Source of the DNA: JAABRU01 sp041390465
Lineage (GTDB): Bacteria; Desulfobacterota; Desulfobacteria; Desulfobacterales; Desulfococcaceae
Length of the DNA: 26,265 bases
NCBI GenBank assembly: GCA_041390465.1
Contig: JAWKPW010000078.1
Span: 1-26,265, forward strand
Reading direction: 5' to 3'
The notes beneath the pieces are model-generated. The model did no database searches. It had not been told where the DNA came from and saw only the letters and a program-made list of their open reading frames with translations. Below, piece by piece: positions 14,719-21,850 of the stretch (position 1 is its first letter; every line of letters starts with the position of its first letter). Made by a program: the position numbers and the translations under genes.

Positions 14719-15549
14719 ATGAATCCGATCAAAATTATGGTCAACGGGGCGCCCGGAAATATGGCAGCCGGACTTATCCGGCATGCGGGCATGGACAGGC
14801 GCTTTCTTCTGATTCCCCAGTCTTTGACCGGGCCTGAGATTGCAGACCGGGAATATCTGTCAGATGCCGGAAGAATCTCTCTGGTGCGTCCGGAACAGCG
14901 GGAGGAAGCCATACGGGAAATTCAAAAACGCGAAGGGGATTTCATCAGCATTGATTTCACCCATCCCTCGGCAGTCAATGACAATGCAGCGTTTTATTGC
15001 AGCCACGGCCTTCCCTTTGTCATGGGAACCACAGGCGGGGACAGGGACTTGCTTGCGGAAACTGTAAAATCCTCGAAGAATTCCGCAGTGATAGCGCCCA
15101 ATATGGCAAAGCAGATTGTGGGCTTTCAGGCCATGATGGAATATGCGGCCGAACATTTTCCCGGACTTTTTGAAGGATATTCCCTGGAAATCAGGGAAAG
15201 TCACCAGAAGGGAAAAGCGGACACCAGCGGAACTGCCAAAGCCATGGTCACCTATTTCAACAAACTTGGATGCGATTTTGCAGCAGAACGGATTGTCAAA
15301 GAAAGAGATCCGGATGTTCAGACAAAAGAGTGGGGCATTCCGCAGGAATATCTGAAAGGACATGCCTGGCATACCTATACCCTGCTCTCGGATGACGGCA
15401 CAGTCAAATTTTCCTTCACACACAATGTCAATGGCCGGGATATTTATGTCAGAGGAACTCTGGACGCTGTCGTTTTTCTGGCTGAAAAACTCAGACAGGG
15501 GATAAAAGGGAAGATTTTTTCCATGATTGACGTGCTGAAAAAGGCATAG
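14719..15549 (+). CDS. dapB: 4-hydroxy-tetrahydrodipicolinate reductase (plant-type DapB)
   Basis: This 276-residue enzyme reduces hydroxytetrahydrodipicolinate to tetrahydrodipicolinate with NAD(P)H in diaminopimelate/lysine synthesis. The N-terminal nucleotide-binding loop is MVNGAPGNMA (7-16). MGTTGGD (102-108) and APNMAKQ (126-132) follow, then the catalytic and substrate-binding motif ESHQKGKADTSGTA (160-173). The overall sequence resembles the plant-type branch rather than E. coli DapB. ATG 14719 is chosen because GGAGG (14709-14713) is five bases upstream; an adjacent ATG at 14716 is closer than ideal. An in-frame ATG at 14659 lies inside the MITE and is unlikely. cobS follows after six bases, so the two are probably co-transcribed. 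Confidence 0.9.
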   Translation: MNPIKIMVNGAPGNMAAGLIRHAGMDRRFLLIPQSLTGPEIADREYLSDAGRISLVRPEQREEAIREIQKREGDFISIDFTHPSAVNDNAAFYCSHGLPFVMGTTGGDRDLLAETVKSSKNSAVIAPNMAKQIVGFQAMMEYAAEHFPGLFEGYSLEIRESHQKGKADTSGTAKAMVTYFNKLGCDFAAERIVKERDPDVQTKEWGIPQEYLKGHAWHTYTLLSDDGTVKFSFTHNVNGRDIYVRGTLDAVVFLAEKLRQGIKGKIFSMIDVLKKA

Positions 15550-15555
15550 GAAACA

Positions 15556-16284
15556 GTGAAGGGACTCATCTCTGCCATACAGTTCATCACCATCCTGCCT
15601 GCGGGAAAACATGGAACCTTTGATCCTGCCGGAATGATTCCCTATTTTCCTGTCACGGGTCTGCTGATCGGCTTCCTGCTTTCTGTCTTTGATATGGCCG
15701 TCTGTCAGTTGTGGTCCCGGTCAGCAGCCTCGATTCTGGATGTGGTGTTTCTGGTCTGGATTACAGGAGCATTTCATCTGGACGGGCTTGGAGATACGGC
15801 AGACGGTCTTTACGGTCGCAGAACCAGGGAAAGAGCACTGGAAATCATGAAAGACAGTCGCATCGGATCCATGGCGCTGGTTACGGTTGTCTGTGCACTG
15901 GGAATTAAATGGGCTGGGCTTTCGGATCTGATTCAGCACCGGTCCCTGTTTCTGATTATGATTCCGGCATATGCCAGGGGTTCGATGCTGTTCGGATTCC
16001 GTTTTCTGGAATACGGCAGACCCGATGGCGGAACCGGACATGCTTTTTTTCAGAAAAAAATTCAATGGAAAGAATTCCGATTTCTGGTCTTTCCCATTTT
16101 TCTTTCCCTGTTCTGCGGATGGCGGGGGCTGGCAGTCAACGCTGTGTTTGCTGTGATTGTGGCATTCCTGCTGGGCTTTTACAAAAAACGTATGGGCTGT
16201 ATCACAGGCGATATGCTGGGAGCCATGACAGAGATTGCAGAGTCCGGACTTTTCATGGCAGCCGCGATGGGAGGCGATGCATGA
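15556..16284 (+). CDS. cobS: Adenosylcobinamide-GDP ribazoletransferase (cobalamin synthase)
   Basis: This 242-residue integral membrane enzyme joins adenosylcobinamide-GDP with alpha-ribazole (phosphate), the last nucleotide-loop step of cobalamin synthesis. The family motif HLDGLGDTADGLYG is at about residues 74-87, followed by MKDSRIGS (98-105) and the C-terminal GCITGDMLGAMTEIAE. Five to seven hydrophobic segments are visible. The start is GTG 15556, six bases after dapB, giving the usual N-terminus KGLISAIQFITILP. Its TGA stop overlaps the ATG of the next gene (ATGA at 16281-16284). Confidence 0.93.
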   Translation: MKGLISAIQFITILPAGKHGTFDPAGMIPYFPVTGLLIGFLLSVFDMAVCQLWSRSAASILDVVFLVWITGAFHLDGLGDTADGLYGRRTRERALEIMKDSRIGSMALVTVVCALGIKWAGLSDLIQHRSLFLIMIPAYARGSMLFGFRFLEYGRPDGGTGHAFFQKKIQWKEFRFLVFPIFLSLFCGWRGLAVNAVFAVIVAFLLGFYKKRMGCITGDMLGAMTEIAESGLFMAAAMGGDA

Positions 16285-17357
16285 TAGAGGGACATGGGGG
16301 AAATATCCGCAGACTGGCGGAAGAACTGGGATGTGAACCTGCGGATATTACGGACATGAGCAGCAATGTGAATCCGATGGGCCCGCCGCCCGGGCTCAGA
16401 GATTATCTGCGGGAGAACATGGATCTCATCAATATATTGCCGGATGCGGATTCCGGCAGTGCTGTCCGTGCATTTTCCCGGCGCTATGATTTGAATCCCG
16501 GTCAGGTTCTGGCCGGAAACGGATCCACCCAGTTCATCTATTTTCTTCCCCTGGCTCTTGCGAGCCGGCATGTCCTCATTGTCGGCCCCACCTACGCGGA
16601 TTATGCGGATGCCTGCGCCATGCATGGCATAGCCCATGATTTTCTTTTTGCAGAACCGGAACGGGAGTTTCAGCCTGATGTGCAGCAGATAGCGGACGCG
16701 GCGGCAGAGGTGGATACGGTTTTCCTCTGCAATCCCGACAATCCCACTGGTGCGCTGATTTCCCGTCCTGTGCTCAGAGAACTCTGCGAGTCCCTTCCCC
16801 AAACCCGTTTCATCATAGATGAGTCCTATCTGCCTTTTGTGAAAGAGGAAACAGATCACAGCATGATGCACTGCGGTCTTTCCAATGTCATCATGCTCAG
16901 TTCCATGTCCAAAATCTTCCGGATTCCGGGTCTGCGGATCGGCTTTCTCATTGCACCCCCGGACATAATCCGAAAAATGAACCGCTATGCGCTGCCCTGG
17001 AGTGTGAACACGTTGGCTCTCCATGCAGTGGTGTGGCTGATGGAGCATCAGGAAATTGCAGACAGGTTTGTGGCCGAAAGCAGAGATTTTCTGGAGGCGG
17101 AAAGAAAAAATTTTTTTTACGCGATGAAAGGCGTATCTTCTGTACGGCTCTTTCCGAGCTGCACATCTTTTGTTCTTGCAGAACTGAAAGGCGCATACAA
17201 TTCCGGGGAAATCTGCGCTGCTTTGGCACGGGAGAAAATTCTGATCCGCAACTGTGCCAATTTCCGGGGCCTGTCTGACCGATTTATCCGCATCTCCCTG
17301 AAAACATCTGCGATCAACCGTATGCTTGCGGAAAAGCTCAGATCCGTCAGTCAATGA
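16281..17357 (+). CDS. cobD: Threonine-phosphate decarboxylase-type PLP aminotransferase (CobD)
   Basis: This 358-residue fold-type I PLP enzyme begins MIEGHGGNIRRLAEELG, the N-terminus typical of L-threonine-O-3-phosphate decarboxylase. That enzyme makes aminopropanol phosphate for the cobalamin side chain. Motifs are SSNVNPMGPP (27-37), GNGSTQFIY (79-87), NPDNPTG (151-157), IIDESY (178-183) and SSMSKIFRIPGLRIGF (207-222), with Lys211 the expected PLP lysine. The family is close to histidinol-phosphate aminotransferase (HisC). The HGGN start and overlap with cobS argue for the cobalamin role. A longer reading frame extends upstream through cobS but has no coding support. Confidence 0.87.
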   Translation: MIEGHGGNIRRLAEELGCEPADITDMSSNVNPMGPPPGLRDYLRENMDLINILPDADSGSAVRAFSRRYDLNPGQVLAGNGSTQFIYFLPLALASRHVLIVGPTYADYADACAMHGIAHDFLFAEPEREFQPDVQQIADAAAEVDTVFLCNPDNPTGALISRPVLRELCESLPQTRFIIDESYLPFVKEETDHSMMHCGLSNVIMLSSMSKIFRIPGLRIGFLIAPPDIIRKMNRYALPWSVNTLALHAVVWLMEHQEIADRFVAESRDFLEAERKNFFYAMKGVSSVRLFPSCTSFVLAELKGAYNSGEICAALAREKILIRNCANFRGLSDRFIRISLKTSAINRMLAEKLRSVSQ

Positions 17358-17524
17358 TGGTCTCACCCGGATCTCTTTCCGCGGGATATCTTCCAAAAAT
17401 TATTTTCATCTTCTCAGCCCCCGGCTTCGGAGAGCAGACCGCATTTGCGCAATTTCCCGCCCGGTTTCATTACTCTCTGATTTCTGGTTGTTATGCGGCT
17501 GTCCCTGACCGGTCTGTCATATTT

Positions 17525-17580
17525 TTTGTGTCCTTTGTGGTTAAAATTTCAAAGGCGAATCGGTATTATACCAATTCGCC
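17525..17580 (+). repeat. Composite intergenic repeat, copy 1 (partial), with palindrome
   Basis: TTTGTGTCCTTTGTGG followed by TTAAAAT (17525-17547) matches copies at 17772-17812 and 20669-20710. The match to copy 2 continues downstream as CAAAGGCGAATCGGTATTA against CAATGGAGAATCGATATTA, so about 45 bases are shared. The tail 17554-17580 is a near-perfect 27-base palindrome (GGCGAATC...AATTCGCC around GGTATTATACC). This stretch lies in the 672-base gap between cobD and aapJ, which holds no convincing gene. Confidence 0.65.
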
Positions 17581-17624
17581 ATTGAAAATATACTTTATGG
17601 AAAGCAGTTTTTGCGGAAGACAGT

Positions 17625-17731
17625 ACTGCTTTGTCAGTCTTGAATATGTGCGTTGCAAAAAACCGGATTTTTCGAAAAAATCCGGTTTTTATGAACAGTT
17701 GAACTCACAAAATCAAACTTGACAAAGCAGT
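17625..17731. repeat. 12-bp inverted repeat pair enclosing a strong hairpin
   Basis: ACTGCTTTGTCA (17625-17636) and TGACAAAGCAGT (17720-17731) are perfect inverted repeats 83 bases apart. They enclose the hairpin at 17657-17690. A similar pair, GTGCTTTGT/ACAAAGCAC, flanks the third repeat copy (20630-20638, 20720-20728). This suggests an intergenic mobile or REP-like repeat family rather than a site unique to this gene. No clear target duplication was seen. Confidence 0.55.
17657..17690. terminator. Bidirectional terminator-type hairpin
   Basis: AAAAACCGGATTTTT (17658-17672) pairs perfectly with AAAAATCCGGTTTTT (17676-17690) around a short loop. The A-run before and T-run after make it a terminator in both directions. 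It is the best candidate for ending the dapB-cobS-cobD transcript, although it lies 300 bases after cobD. Confidence 0.65.
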
Positions 17732-17771
17732 GCCGATTCTCCGTCGATTTTGCAAAGTCCTGTCAGTTTTC

Positions 17772-17846
17772 TGTGACCTTTGTGCCCTCTCTGTGTCCTT
17801 TGTGGTTAAAATCAATGGAGAATCGATATTAATCCATGAAGGCCGC
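17772..17846 (+). repeat. Composite intergenic repeat, copy 2
   Basis: TGTGACCTTTGTGCCCTCTC followed by TGTGTCCTTTGTGGTTAAAAT (17772-17812) has three degenerate CTTTGTG units at about 10-11 base spacing. It nearly matches copy 3 (20669-20710) over 40 bases. Its downstream part (CAATGGAGAATCGATATTAATCC) parallels copy 1. Confidence 0.65.
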
Positions 17847-17847
17847 G

Positions 17848-17905
17848 GGGCAGAATCCCATTCCGTCCGGTGAAGAATCCGCATTTCAGTCAGGGGATTC
17901 TGCCC
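17848..17905. repeat. 12-bp inverted repeat upstream of aapJ
   Basis: GGGCAGAATCCC (17848-17859) and GGGATTCTGCCC (17894-17905) are perfect inverted repeats separated by 34 bases. As RNA they would form a stem-loop; as DNA they could be an operator or element ends. No T-run follows. It lies 125 bases before the aapJ start, just upstream of the proposed promoter. Confidence 0.5.
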
Positions 17906-17933
17906 AATCTGCAAGGCAGATTTTCAAACCTGC

Positions 17934-17962
17934 TTGCAAAAGGCACCCGAGTCATGTTAATA
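17934..17962 (+). promoter_or_regulatory. Candidate sigma-70 promoter of aapJ
   Basis: TTGCAA (17934-17939) and TTAATA (17957-17962) are separated by 17 bases and lie 67 bases upstream of the aapJ ATG. The match to consensus is moderate, and no experimental evidence is available. Confidence 0.35.
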
Positions 17963-18029
17963 AACATCTGTTGGCTGTTTTCATTTAACAATGGGCAGAG
18001 TTGCCCGAATCAGAAAAAGGGAGGAAAAA

Positions 18030-19055
18030 ATGAGAAAGTTTTTTGGTATTGTGACAGTTGCACTGCTTGCTGCAATGATTGCCTTTCCGGCCGGTCTGTT
18101 TGCCGGGGAAACCCTGGATGCGGTGAAAAAGAAAGGCTTTGTGGCAGTGGGGGTGAACGGAAGTCTTTTCGGATTCGGCCAGCCCGATGAAAAAGGGGTA
18201 TGGAAGGGGCTGGATGTGGATACGGGCCGGGCCGTTGCTGCTGCGGTTTTCGGGGATGCGCAAAAGGTGAAATTCATCCCCCTGACCGCTGTGCAGCGTT
18301 TTACCGCCCTGCAGTCCGGAGAGATTGATGTGCTCTGCCGGAATGCCACCCGCACCCTGAACCGGGACACGGCACTGGGACTGAATTTTGTCACCGTCAA
18401 TTATTATGACGGTCAGAGCTTCATGGTTCCCAAAAAACTGGGCATCAAAACCGCAAAGGAACTGGAAGGGGCAACCATCTGTGTTCTGCCCGGAACCACC
18501 ACGGAACAGAATGTCGCGGATTATTTCCGTTCCCACAATATGAAATGGAAACCGGTTGTGATTGAGCAGAATGCGGAACTGGCCAAAGCTTTCTTTGCCG
18601 GCCGCTGTGACTGCCTGACCTCGGATGTGTCCCAACTGGCCGGAATCCGGTCAGTGGCTCCGAATCCCTCAGACTATGTCATTCTCCCGGACGTTATCTC
18701 CAAAGAACCCCTGGCCCCTGCTGTGCGTCACGGCGATGATCAGTGGCGGGATATAGTGGATTATGCTGTCCTTGCCATGATTGAGGCAGAGGAACAGGGC
18801 ATCACCTCCCAGAATGTGGATGAAATGCTCAAAAGCAGCAATCCCGCGATTCAGCGTTTTCTGGGTGTCACCGAAGGAAACGGCGCGACACTGGGACTGG
18901 ATGAAAAATTTGCCTACCATATCATCAAACAGGTGGGGAATTACGGCGAAGTGTTTGAGCGGAATGTGGGTGTCAATACCTCCCTTGCTCTGGAACGCGG
19001 CCTGAATGCCCTGTGGACCGACGGCGGCCTGATGTATGCCCCGCCGTTCAAATAG
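18030..19055 (+). CDS. aapJ: General L-amino acid ABC transporter substrate-binding protein (AapJ-type)
   Basis: This 341-residue periplasmic binding protein has a signal peptide (MRKFFGIVTVALLAAMIAFPAGLFA, cleavage near residue 25). The mature protein starts ETLDAVKKKGFVAVGVNGSLFGFGQPDEKGVWKGLDVDTGRAVAAAVFGDAQKVKF, followed by VQRFTALQSGEIDVLCRNATRTLNRDTALGLNF, the AapJ family pattern. It should deliver L-amino acids to an AapQMP permease in the inner membrane. The start follows GGGAGGAAAAA. An in-frame ATG at 17991 would add basic residues before the signal peptide and is rejected. No permease or ATPase gene is adjacent, so partners must be elsewhere. The terminator at 19109 implies a single-gene transcript. 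Confidence 0.92.
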   Translation: MRKFFGIVTVALLAAMIAFPAGLFAGETLDAVKKKGFVAVGVNGSLFGFGQPDEKGVWKGLDVDTGRAVAAAVFGDAQKVKFIPLTAVQRFTALQSGEIDVLCRNATRTLNRDTALGLNFVTVNYYDGQSFMVPKKLGIKTAKELEGATICVLPGTTTEQNVADYFRSHNMKWKPVVIEQNAELAKAFFAGRCDCLTSDVSQLAGIRSVAPNPSDYVILPDVISKEPLAPAVRHGDDQWRDIVDYAVLAMIEAEEQGITSQNVDEMLKSSNPAIQRFLGVTEGNGATLGLDEKFAYHIIKQVGNYGEVFERNVGVNTSLALERGLNALWTDGGLMYAPPFK

Positions 19056-19108
19056 AAATCTGATCCTGCGCGGCTTTTTCCAAGAATAAGACATTCTCTT
19101 TTGCTGGC

Positions 19109-19137
19109 ATTCCGGGATAAACCGGAATCTGTTTTTT
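19109..19137 (+). terminator. Intrinsic terminator of aapJ
   Basis: ATTCCGG (19109-19115) pairs with CCGGAAT (19122-19128) around a 6-base loop, followed by CTGTTTTTTT. It lies 54 bases after the aapJ stop on the same strand. Confidence 0.75.
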
Positions 19138-19198
19138 TCATAATTTTCCGGCTTTCTCCGGCATGACAGGGGCGCGCAGCATCAGTCGGGAAAATTTG

Positions 19199-19231
19199 CC
19201 GGATTGCAGAAAATTCATTTTTGCAATCCGG
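19199..19231. terminator. Long hairpin between aapJ and the terA-like gene
   Basis: CCGGATTGCA (19199-19208) pairs with TGCAATCCGG (19222-19231). The stem continues inward as AAAAT/ATTTT past one bulged G. It lies 108 bases beyond the stop of the minus-strand terA-like gene and could end that transcript. T-runs are weak on both strands. The rest of the 283-base convergent gap (19056-19338) holds only this and the aapJ terminator. Confidence 0.5.
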
Positions 19232-19338
19232 TTTTCAGGCAATCTCGCAGAAACAGCACCGGCATTCCTCCTGCATCTGCATTCTCAGACAGGGCAATGC
19301 GGCACAGCATCTTCATTTTTCTCTCAAATATTTTTTTG

Positions 19339-20505
19339 TCAGTCTTTCTTCCCTGCCACCCATTTGAGTCCCCATCCGTACATCTGATCACAGTCCGGAT
19401 GACCGTTGTGGAAACTGACCAGTTTGGTCACCTTGATGTCCGTGCCGATGAAATCCAGCATGGCAATGGCGCAGAAAGGACGGGAATCCATCTGGCTGCC
19501 CATAGGCACTTCCAGCACGGGCTGCCCCGGCACTTTTACAGTCACAACACCGTCTGTGCTGGCCCAGTTGGGAACGCCTTCATAGATATAGGTGAAAATC
19601 AGCACCCGGTTCAACTGATCAATTTTGGCCAGGTTGATTTTCATGTTCTCGCCCTGAGCCCATGCACCGGTGCGGTCATCGCCCAGATGCAGAATATAGG
19701 GCGGCATGTCAAAACTTCCGAAACTCTTGCCCAGAGGCTGAATCGCTCCCTTGATCCCGATTTTCATGTCAAACAGACAGCCCAGATCCAGATCAATGCC
19801 CCCGCCGGGTTTTCCGCCCCCCAAAATTTTTGACAGCAGGCCCGATGGTTTGGGTCCCTGGGGATTCTGATTCCAGTTGAGATTGATCAGCAGTTCGCCC
19901 GCGCCCCCTTTGGATTTGAGCTGAAAACTGTCGCCTTTGCCTTTCAGTGTCACTTTGGATGCGATTTTCAGTTTGTCCGCGCCCGGAATCCGGGTGCGGA
20001 ATTCCTCCAGACGCATGACCTGACTGTCATTGACGATCTCGTTGGCAATGAAACCCGCGCTGAGTTTGCAGATCACAGCCACAGGCCCGGTCTGGCGGGA
20101 ATCAAGGCGTACGGTATGGGATTCCCCTTTGTCAGTTGCGACCCGGACAATCGCGTCATAATCGGCAAAGACTTTGTTTGCACCGGAAGATGCGTCTGTA
20201 AAATTAAGCGCGCAGATATACACAGCCTCAAAATCCGTGAGTTTGCCAATGCGCAGATCCTCCCGGTTGTCTCCGCCTTTGGCTCCCACACCTGCATCAC
20301 CGGACAGTTGGATAAAGGGAAACTGGTTCAGACTGCCCAGGGAACCGCCTGCATAATTTTCGGAATACACGCCTCCGGTACGGCCATCTTTGGTTTTGTA
20401 GAATGCCATGAGATCCAGGTCAACAGCGGATGTCCAAATCAGAGAAACGTCAATCCATTTGAATCCGCCGATGTCCGCCTTAGCCCCTTTCTGCTTCAAT
20501 TCCAT
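19339..20505 (-). CDS. TerA-like protein with two TerD-fold domains
   Basis: This 388-residue soluble protein without a signal peptide has two TerD-superfamily domains. The first (about 1-175) has SLIWTSAVDLDLMAFYKTKDGRTGGVYSENYAGGSLGSLNQFPFIQLSGDAG. The second (about 195-385) has the LLINLNW start, GGIDLDLGCLFDM, HLGDDRTGAWAQGENMKINLAKIDQLNRVLIFTYIYEG and a final WGLKWV. The DLDL acidic motifs match the calcium-binding loops of the family. The architecture resembles TerA of tellurite/phage/colicin resistance clusters, whose exact biochemistry is unsettled. ATG 20503-20505 is preceded by GGAGG on the minus strand. No terB, C, D, E or Z neighbour is present, so it stands alone here. Confidence 0.85.
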   Translation of the reverse strand: MELKQKGAKADIGGFKWIDVSLIWTSAVDLDLMAFYKTKDGRTGGVYSENYAGGSLGSLNQFPFIQLSGDAGVGAKGGDNREDLRIGKLTDFEAVYICALNFTDASSGANKVFADYDAIVRVATDKGESHTVRLDSRQTGPVAVICKLSAGFIANEIVNDSQVMRLEEFRTRIPGADKLKIASKVTLKGKGDSFQLKSKGGAGELLINLNWNQNPQGPKPSGLLSKILGGGKPGGGIDLDLGCLFDMKIGIKGAIQPLGKSFGSFDMPPYILHLGDDRTGAWAQGENMKINLAKIDQLNRVLIFTYIYEGVPNWASTDGVVTVKVPGQPVLEVPMGSQMDSRPFCAIAMLDFIGTDIKVTKLVSFHNGHPDCDQMYGWGLKWVAGKKD

Positions 20506-20575
20506 TGTCTGCCTCCACAGGATGTCTGTTCAAAAAAACTGGGTTTTGCCAAAAAAACAGGATAAAATAAAGATT

Positions 20576-20608
20576 AAAAACGGAATTTTTTCAAGAAATT
20601 CCGTTTTT
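20576..20608. terminator. Bidirectional hairpin downstream of the pstS-like gene
   Basis: AAAAACGGAATTT (20576-20588) pairs perfectly with AAATTCCGTTTTT (20596-20608) around TTTCAAG. Read on the minus strand it ends in T's, so it can terminate the pstS-like transcript before the terA-like gene. It resembles the hairpin at 17657-17690 in layout. Confidence 0.6.
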
Positions 20609-20629
20609 CAATTTCGAGGTTAAGCACCT

Positions 20630-20728
20630 GTGCTTTGTAAAAACAAAATGGACGGATACGGTTTTTTTTGTGACCTTTGTGCCCTCTTTGTGTCCTTTGT
20701 GGTTAAAAATAATCACCTGACAAAGCAC
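20630..20728 (+). repeat. Composite intergenic repeat, copy 3, flanked by 9-bp inverted repeats
   Basis: The core at 20669-20710 (TGTGACCTTTGTGCCCTCTT, then TGTGTCCTTTGTGG and TTAAAAAT) matches copy 2 at nearly every position. GTGCTTTGT (20630-20638) and ACAAAGCAC (20720-20728) bracket it as inverted repeats. TGACAAAGCA (20718-20727) also matches the right arm at 17720-17729. The 313-base gap between the terA-like and pstS-like genes holds this and the hairpin at 20576, and no gene. Confidence 0.6.
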
Positions 20729-20818
20729 CGGATTTGCTCCGGCCGGATTTCAGCCCCGCCCCTTATTGCTTTTTCCCGAATGTTGCAACCTCTCTGCCGG
20801 TGCATCCGCAGCAGATTT

Positions 20819-21610
20819 TCAGAAGGGCAGCCCCCCTGCTTCCCGGATGACTGCCTGAGCCTCCGGCGAAGTGACAAATTCGGCAAAGGCTTTGATGTTT
20901 CCCGTATTGTTCTTTTCCTTGACAATCAGCGCAAGACTGCCGGTATACGGATAATCGGTTTCATTCGGTTTCTTTCCTCCCAAAGTCAGCACGTCAACCG
21001 GATGAACCTTTGCATCGCCGTATGTGCCGAAGGCAATGGTATCTTCTTTTGCTGCCACAAATTCCAGGGTTTCCTGATCGCTGAGAGTGGTTTTGGATTT
21101 GTCTGTGATGGCAATGTCTTTGAAACCCGGCAGAGATTCCTGCAGAACCAGCAGGGAACTGTCGCCGTCTTCCCGGCGCACCACTTTGATTCGCGCATCC
21201 TTTCCGCCCAGTTCCTTCCAGTTGGTGATTTTCCCGCTGTAAATGTCACAGGCCTGCTGCGGGGTGATCTCTTTGATTCCCGCACTTTTGTTCACAAAGA
21301 AAACAATGGGCAGCCGGACAAAGGGAATATAGCTCAGACCGTAATGCGCCTCTGTGTCCTTGAGTTTTCTGCCCACACGGCCAAGCACAGCCTGATCAGT
21401 GCCGACAGTCTTGATTCCGCCGCTGGAACCAATGCTGTCCGGCACGGCAATCTTCACGTCCGGATGGGTTTTGGCAAATTCATCTCCCACCTTCTGCAGC
21501 AGGGTCATTCCGCTCCCCGTTCCCACAATGACAATCTCCTCGGCCATGACAGTTCCGAAACAGATGAAACCGGCCAGCACTGCGGCAAGTGTCCAAAACA
21601 TCTTTTTCAT
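20819..21610 (-). CDS. pstS: PstS-like phosphate-binding periplasmic protein
   Basis: This 263-residue protein has a signal peptide (MKKMFWTLAAVLAGFICFGTVMA, then EEIVIVG). The mature part has GTGSGMTLLQKVGDEFAKTHPDVKIAVPDSIGSSGGIKTVG, with the phosphate-binding Ser/Thr/Gly loops of the PstS family, then ITPQQACDIYSGKITNWKELGG and the C-terminal EFVTSPEAQAVIREAGGLPF. It should capture phosphate, or a similar oxyanion, in the periplasm. ATG 21608-21610 is preferred over an ATG 12 bases upstream because GGAGG lies just before it. pstC, pstA, pstB and phoU are not adjacent, so substrate and partners are inferred only from the family. Confidence 0.85.
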   Translation of the reverse strand: MKKMFWTLAAVLAGFICFGTVMAEEIVIVGTGSGMTLLQKVGDEFAKTHPDVKIAVPDSIGSSGGIKTVGTDQAVLGRVGRKLKDTEAHYGLSYIPFVRLPIVFFVNKSAGIKEITPQQACDIYSGKITNWKELGGKDARIKVVRREDGDSSLLVLQESLPGFKDIAITDKSKTTLSDQETLEFVAAKEDTIAFGTYGDAKVHPVDVLTLGGKKPNETDYPYTGSLALIVKEKNNTGNIKAFAEFVTSPEAQAVIREAGGLPF

Positions 21611-21641
21611 GTTTGCCTCCATAAGCAGTTATTCTTGTCAG

Positions 21642-21669
21642 TCAATAAAAACATCCCGCTTTTTGTCAA
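21642..21669 (-). promoter_or_regulatory. Weak candidate promoter of the pstS-like gene
   Basis: On the minus strand, TTGACA (21664-21669) and TATTGA (21642-21647) are separated by 16 bases, about 30 bases upstream of the start codon. The -35 is perfect and the -10 is poor. No Pho box was recognised. The divergent 240-base gap (21611-21850) otherwise holds only the kor promoter and operator. Confidence 0.3.
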
Positions 21670-21766
21670 AAAAACACTTGCAGGGAATTATTTGCATATC
21701 TGCGGACAGATTGCAAGAATTACATGCACAAAACAGCGGACAATGCCTTTGCCGCCATATTTCCTC

Positions 21767-21796
21767 TTGACAAGGAAATGGTCTAACCATTATAAA
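21767..21796 (+). promoter_or_regulatory. Promoter with embedded FadR/GntR-type operator
   Basis: TTGACA (21767-21772) and TATAAA (21791-21796) are 18 bases apart. AATGGT-CTA-ACCATT (21777-21791), a perfect palindrome with a 3-base centre, fills most of the spacer. TGGT-NNN-ACCA is the known operator form of FadR-subfamily GntR proteins. A regulator bound here would block RNA polymerase. The GntR gene begins about 55 bases downstream. Confidence 0.75.
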
Positions 21797-21850
21797 TATA
21801 CGGCAGTTTCACAACGATGCAGATAACCATGAAAAGCAAAGGCAGATACC

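Noticed and set aside
16179..17396. 405-codon minus-strand open frame
   Set aside because: It is antisense to cobD, whose PLP-enzyme motifs are intact; the translation is shadow-like.
17354..17722. 122-codon plus-strand open frame after cobD
   Set aside because: It runs through the repeat copy, palindrome and terminator hairpin, and has no convincing start site or family resemblance.
17525..20710. CRISPR array from the CTTTGTG repeats
   Set aside because: The three copies are far apart and degenerate, with no regular spacers and no cas genes.
20630..21826. 398-codon plus-strand open frame
   Set aside because: It is antisense to the pstS-like gene and begins inside an intergenic repeat; no protein-family features.
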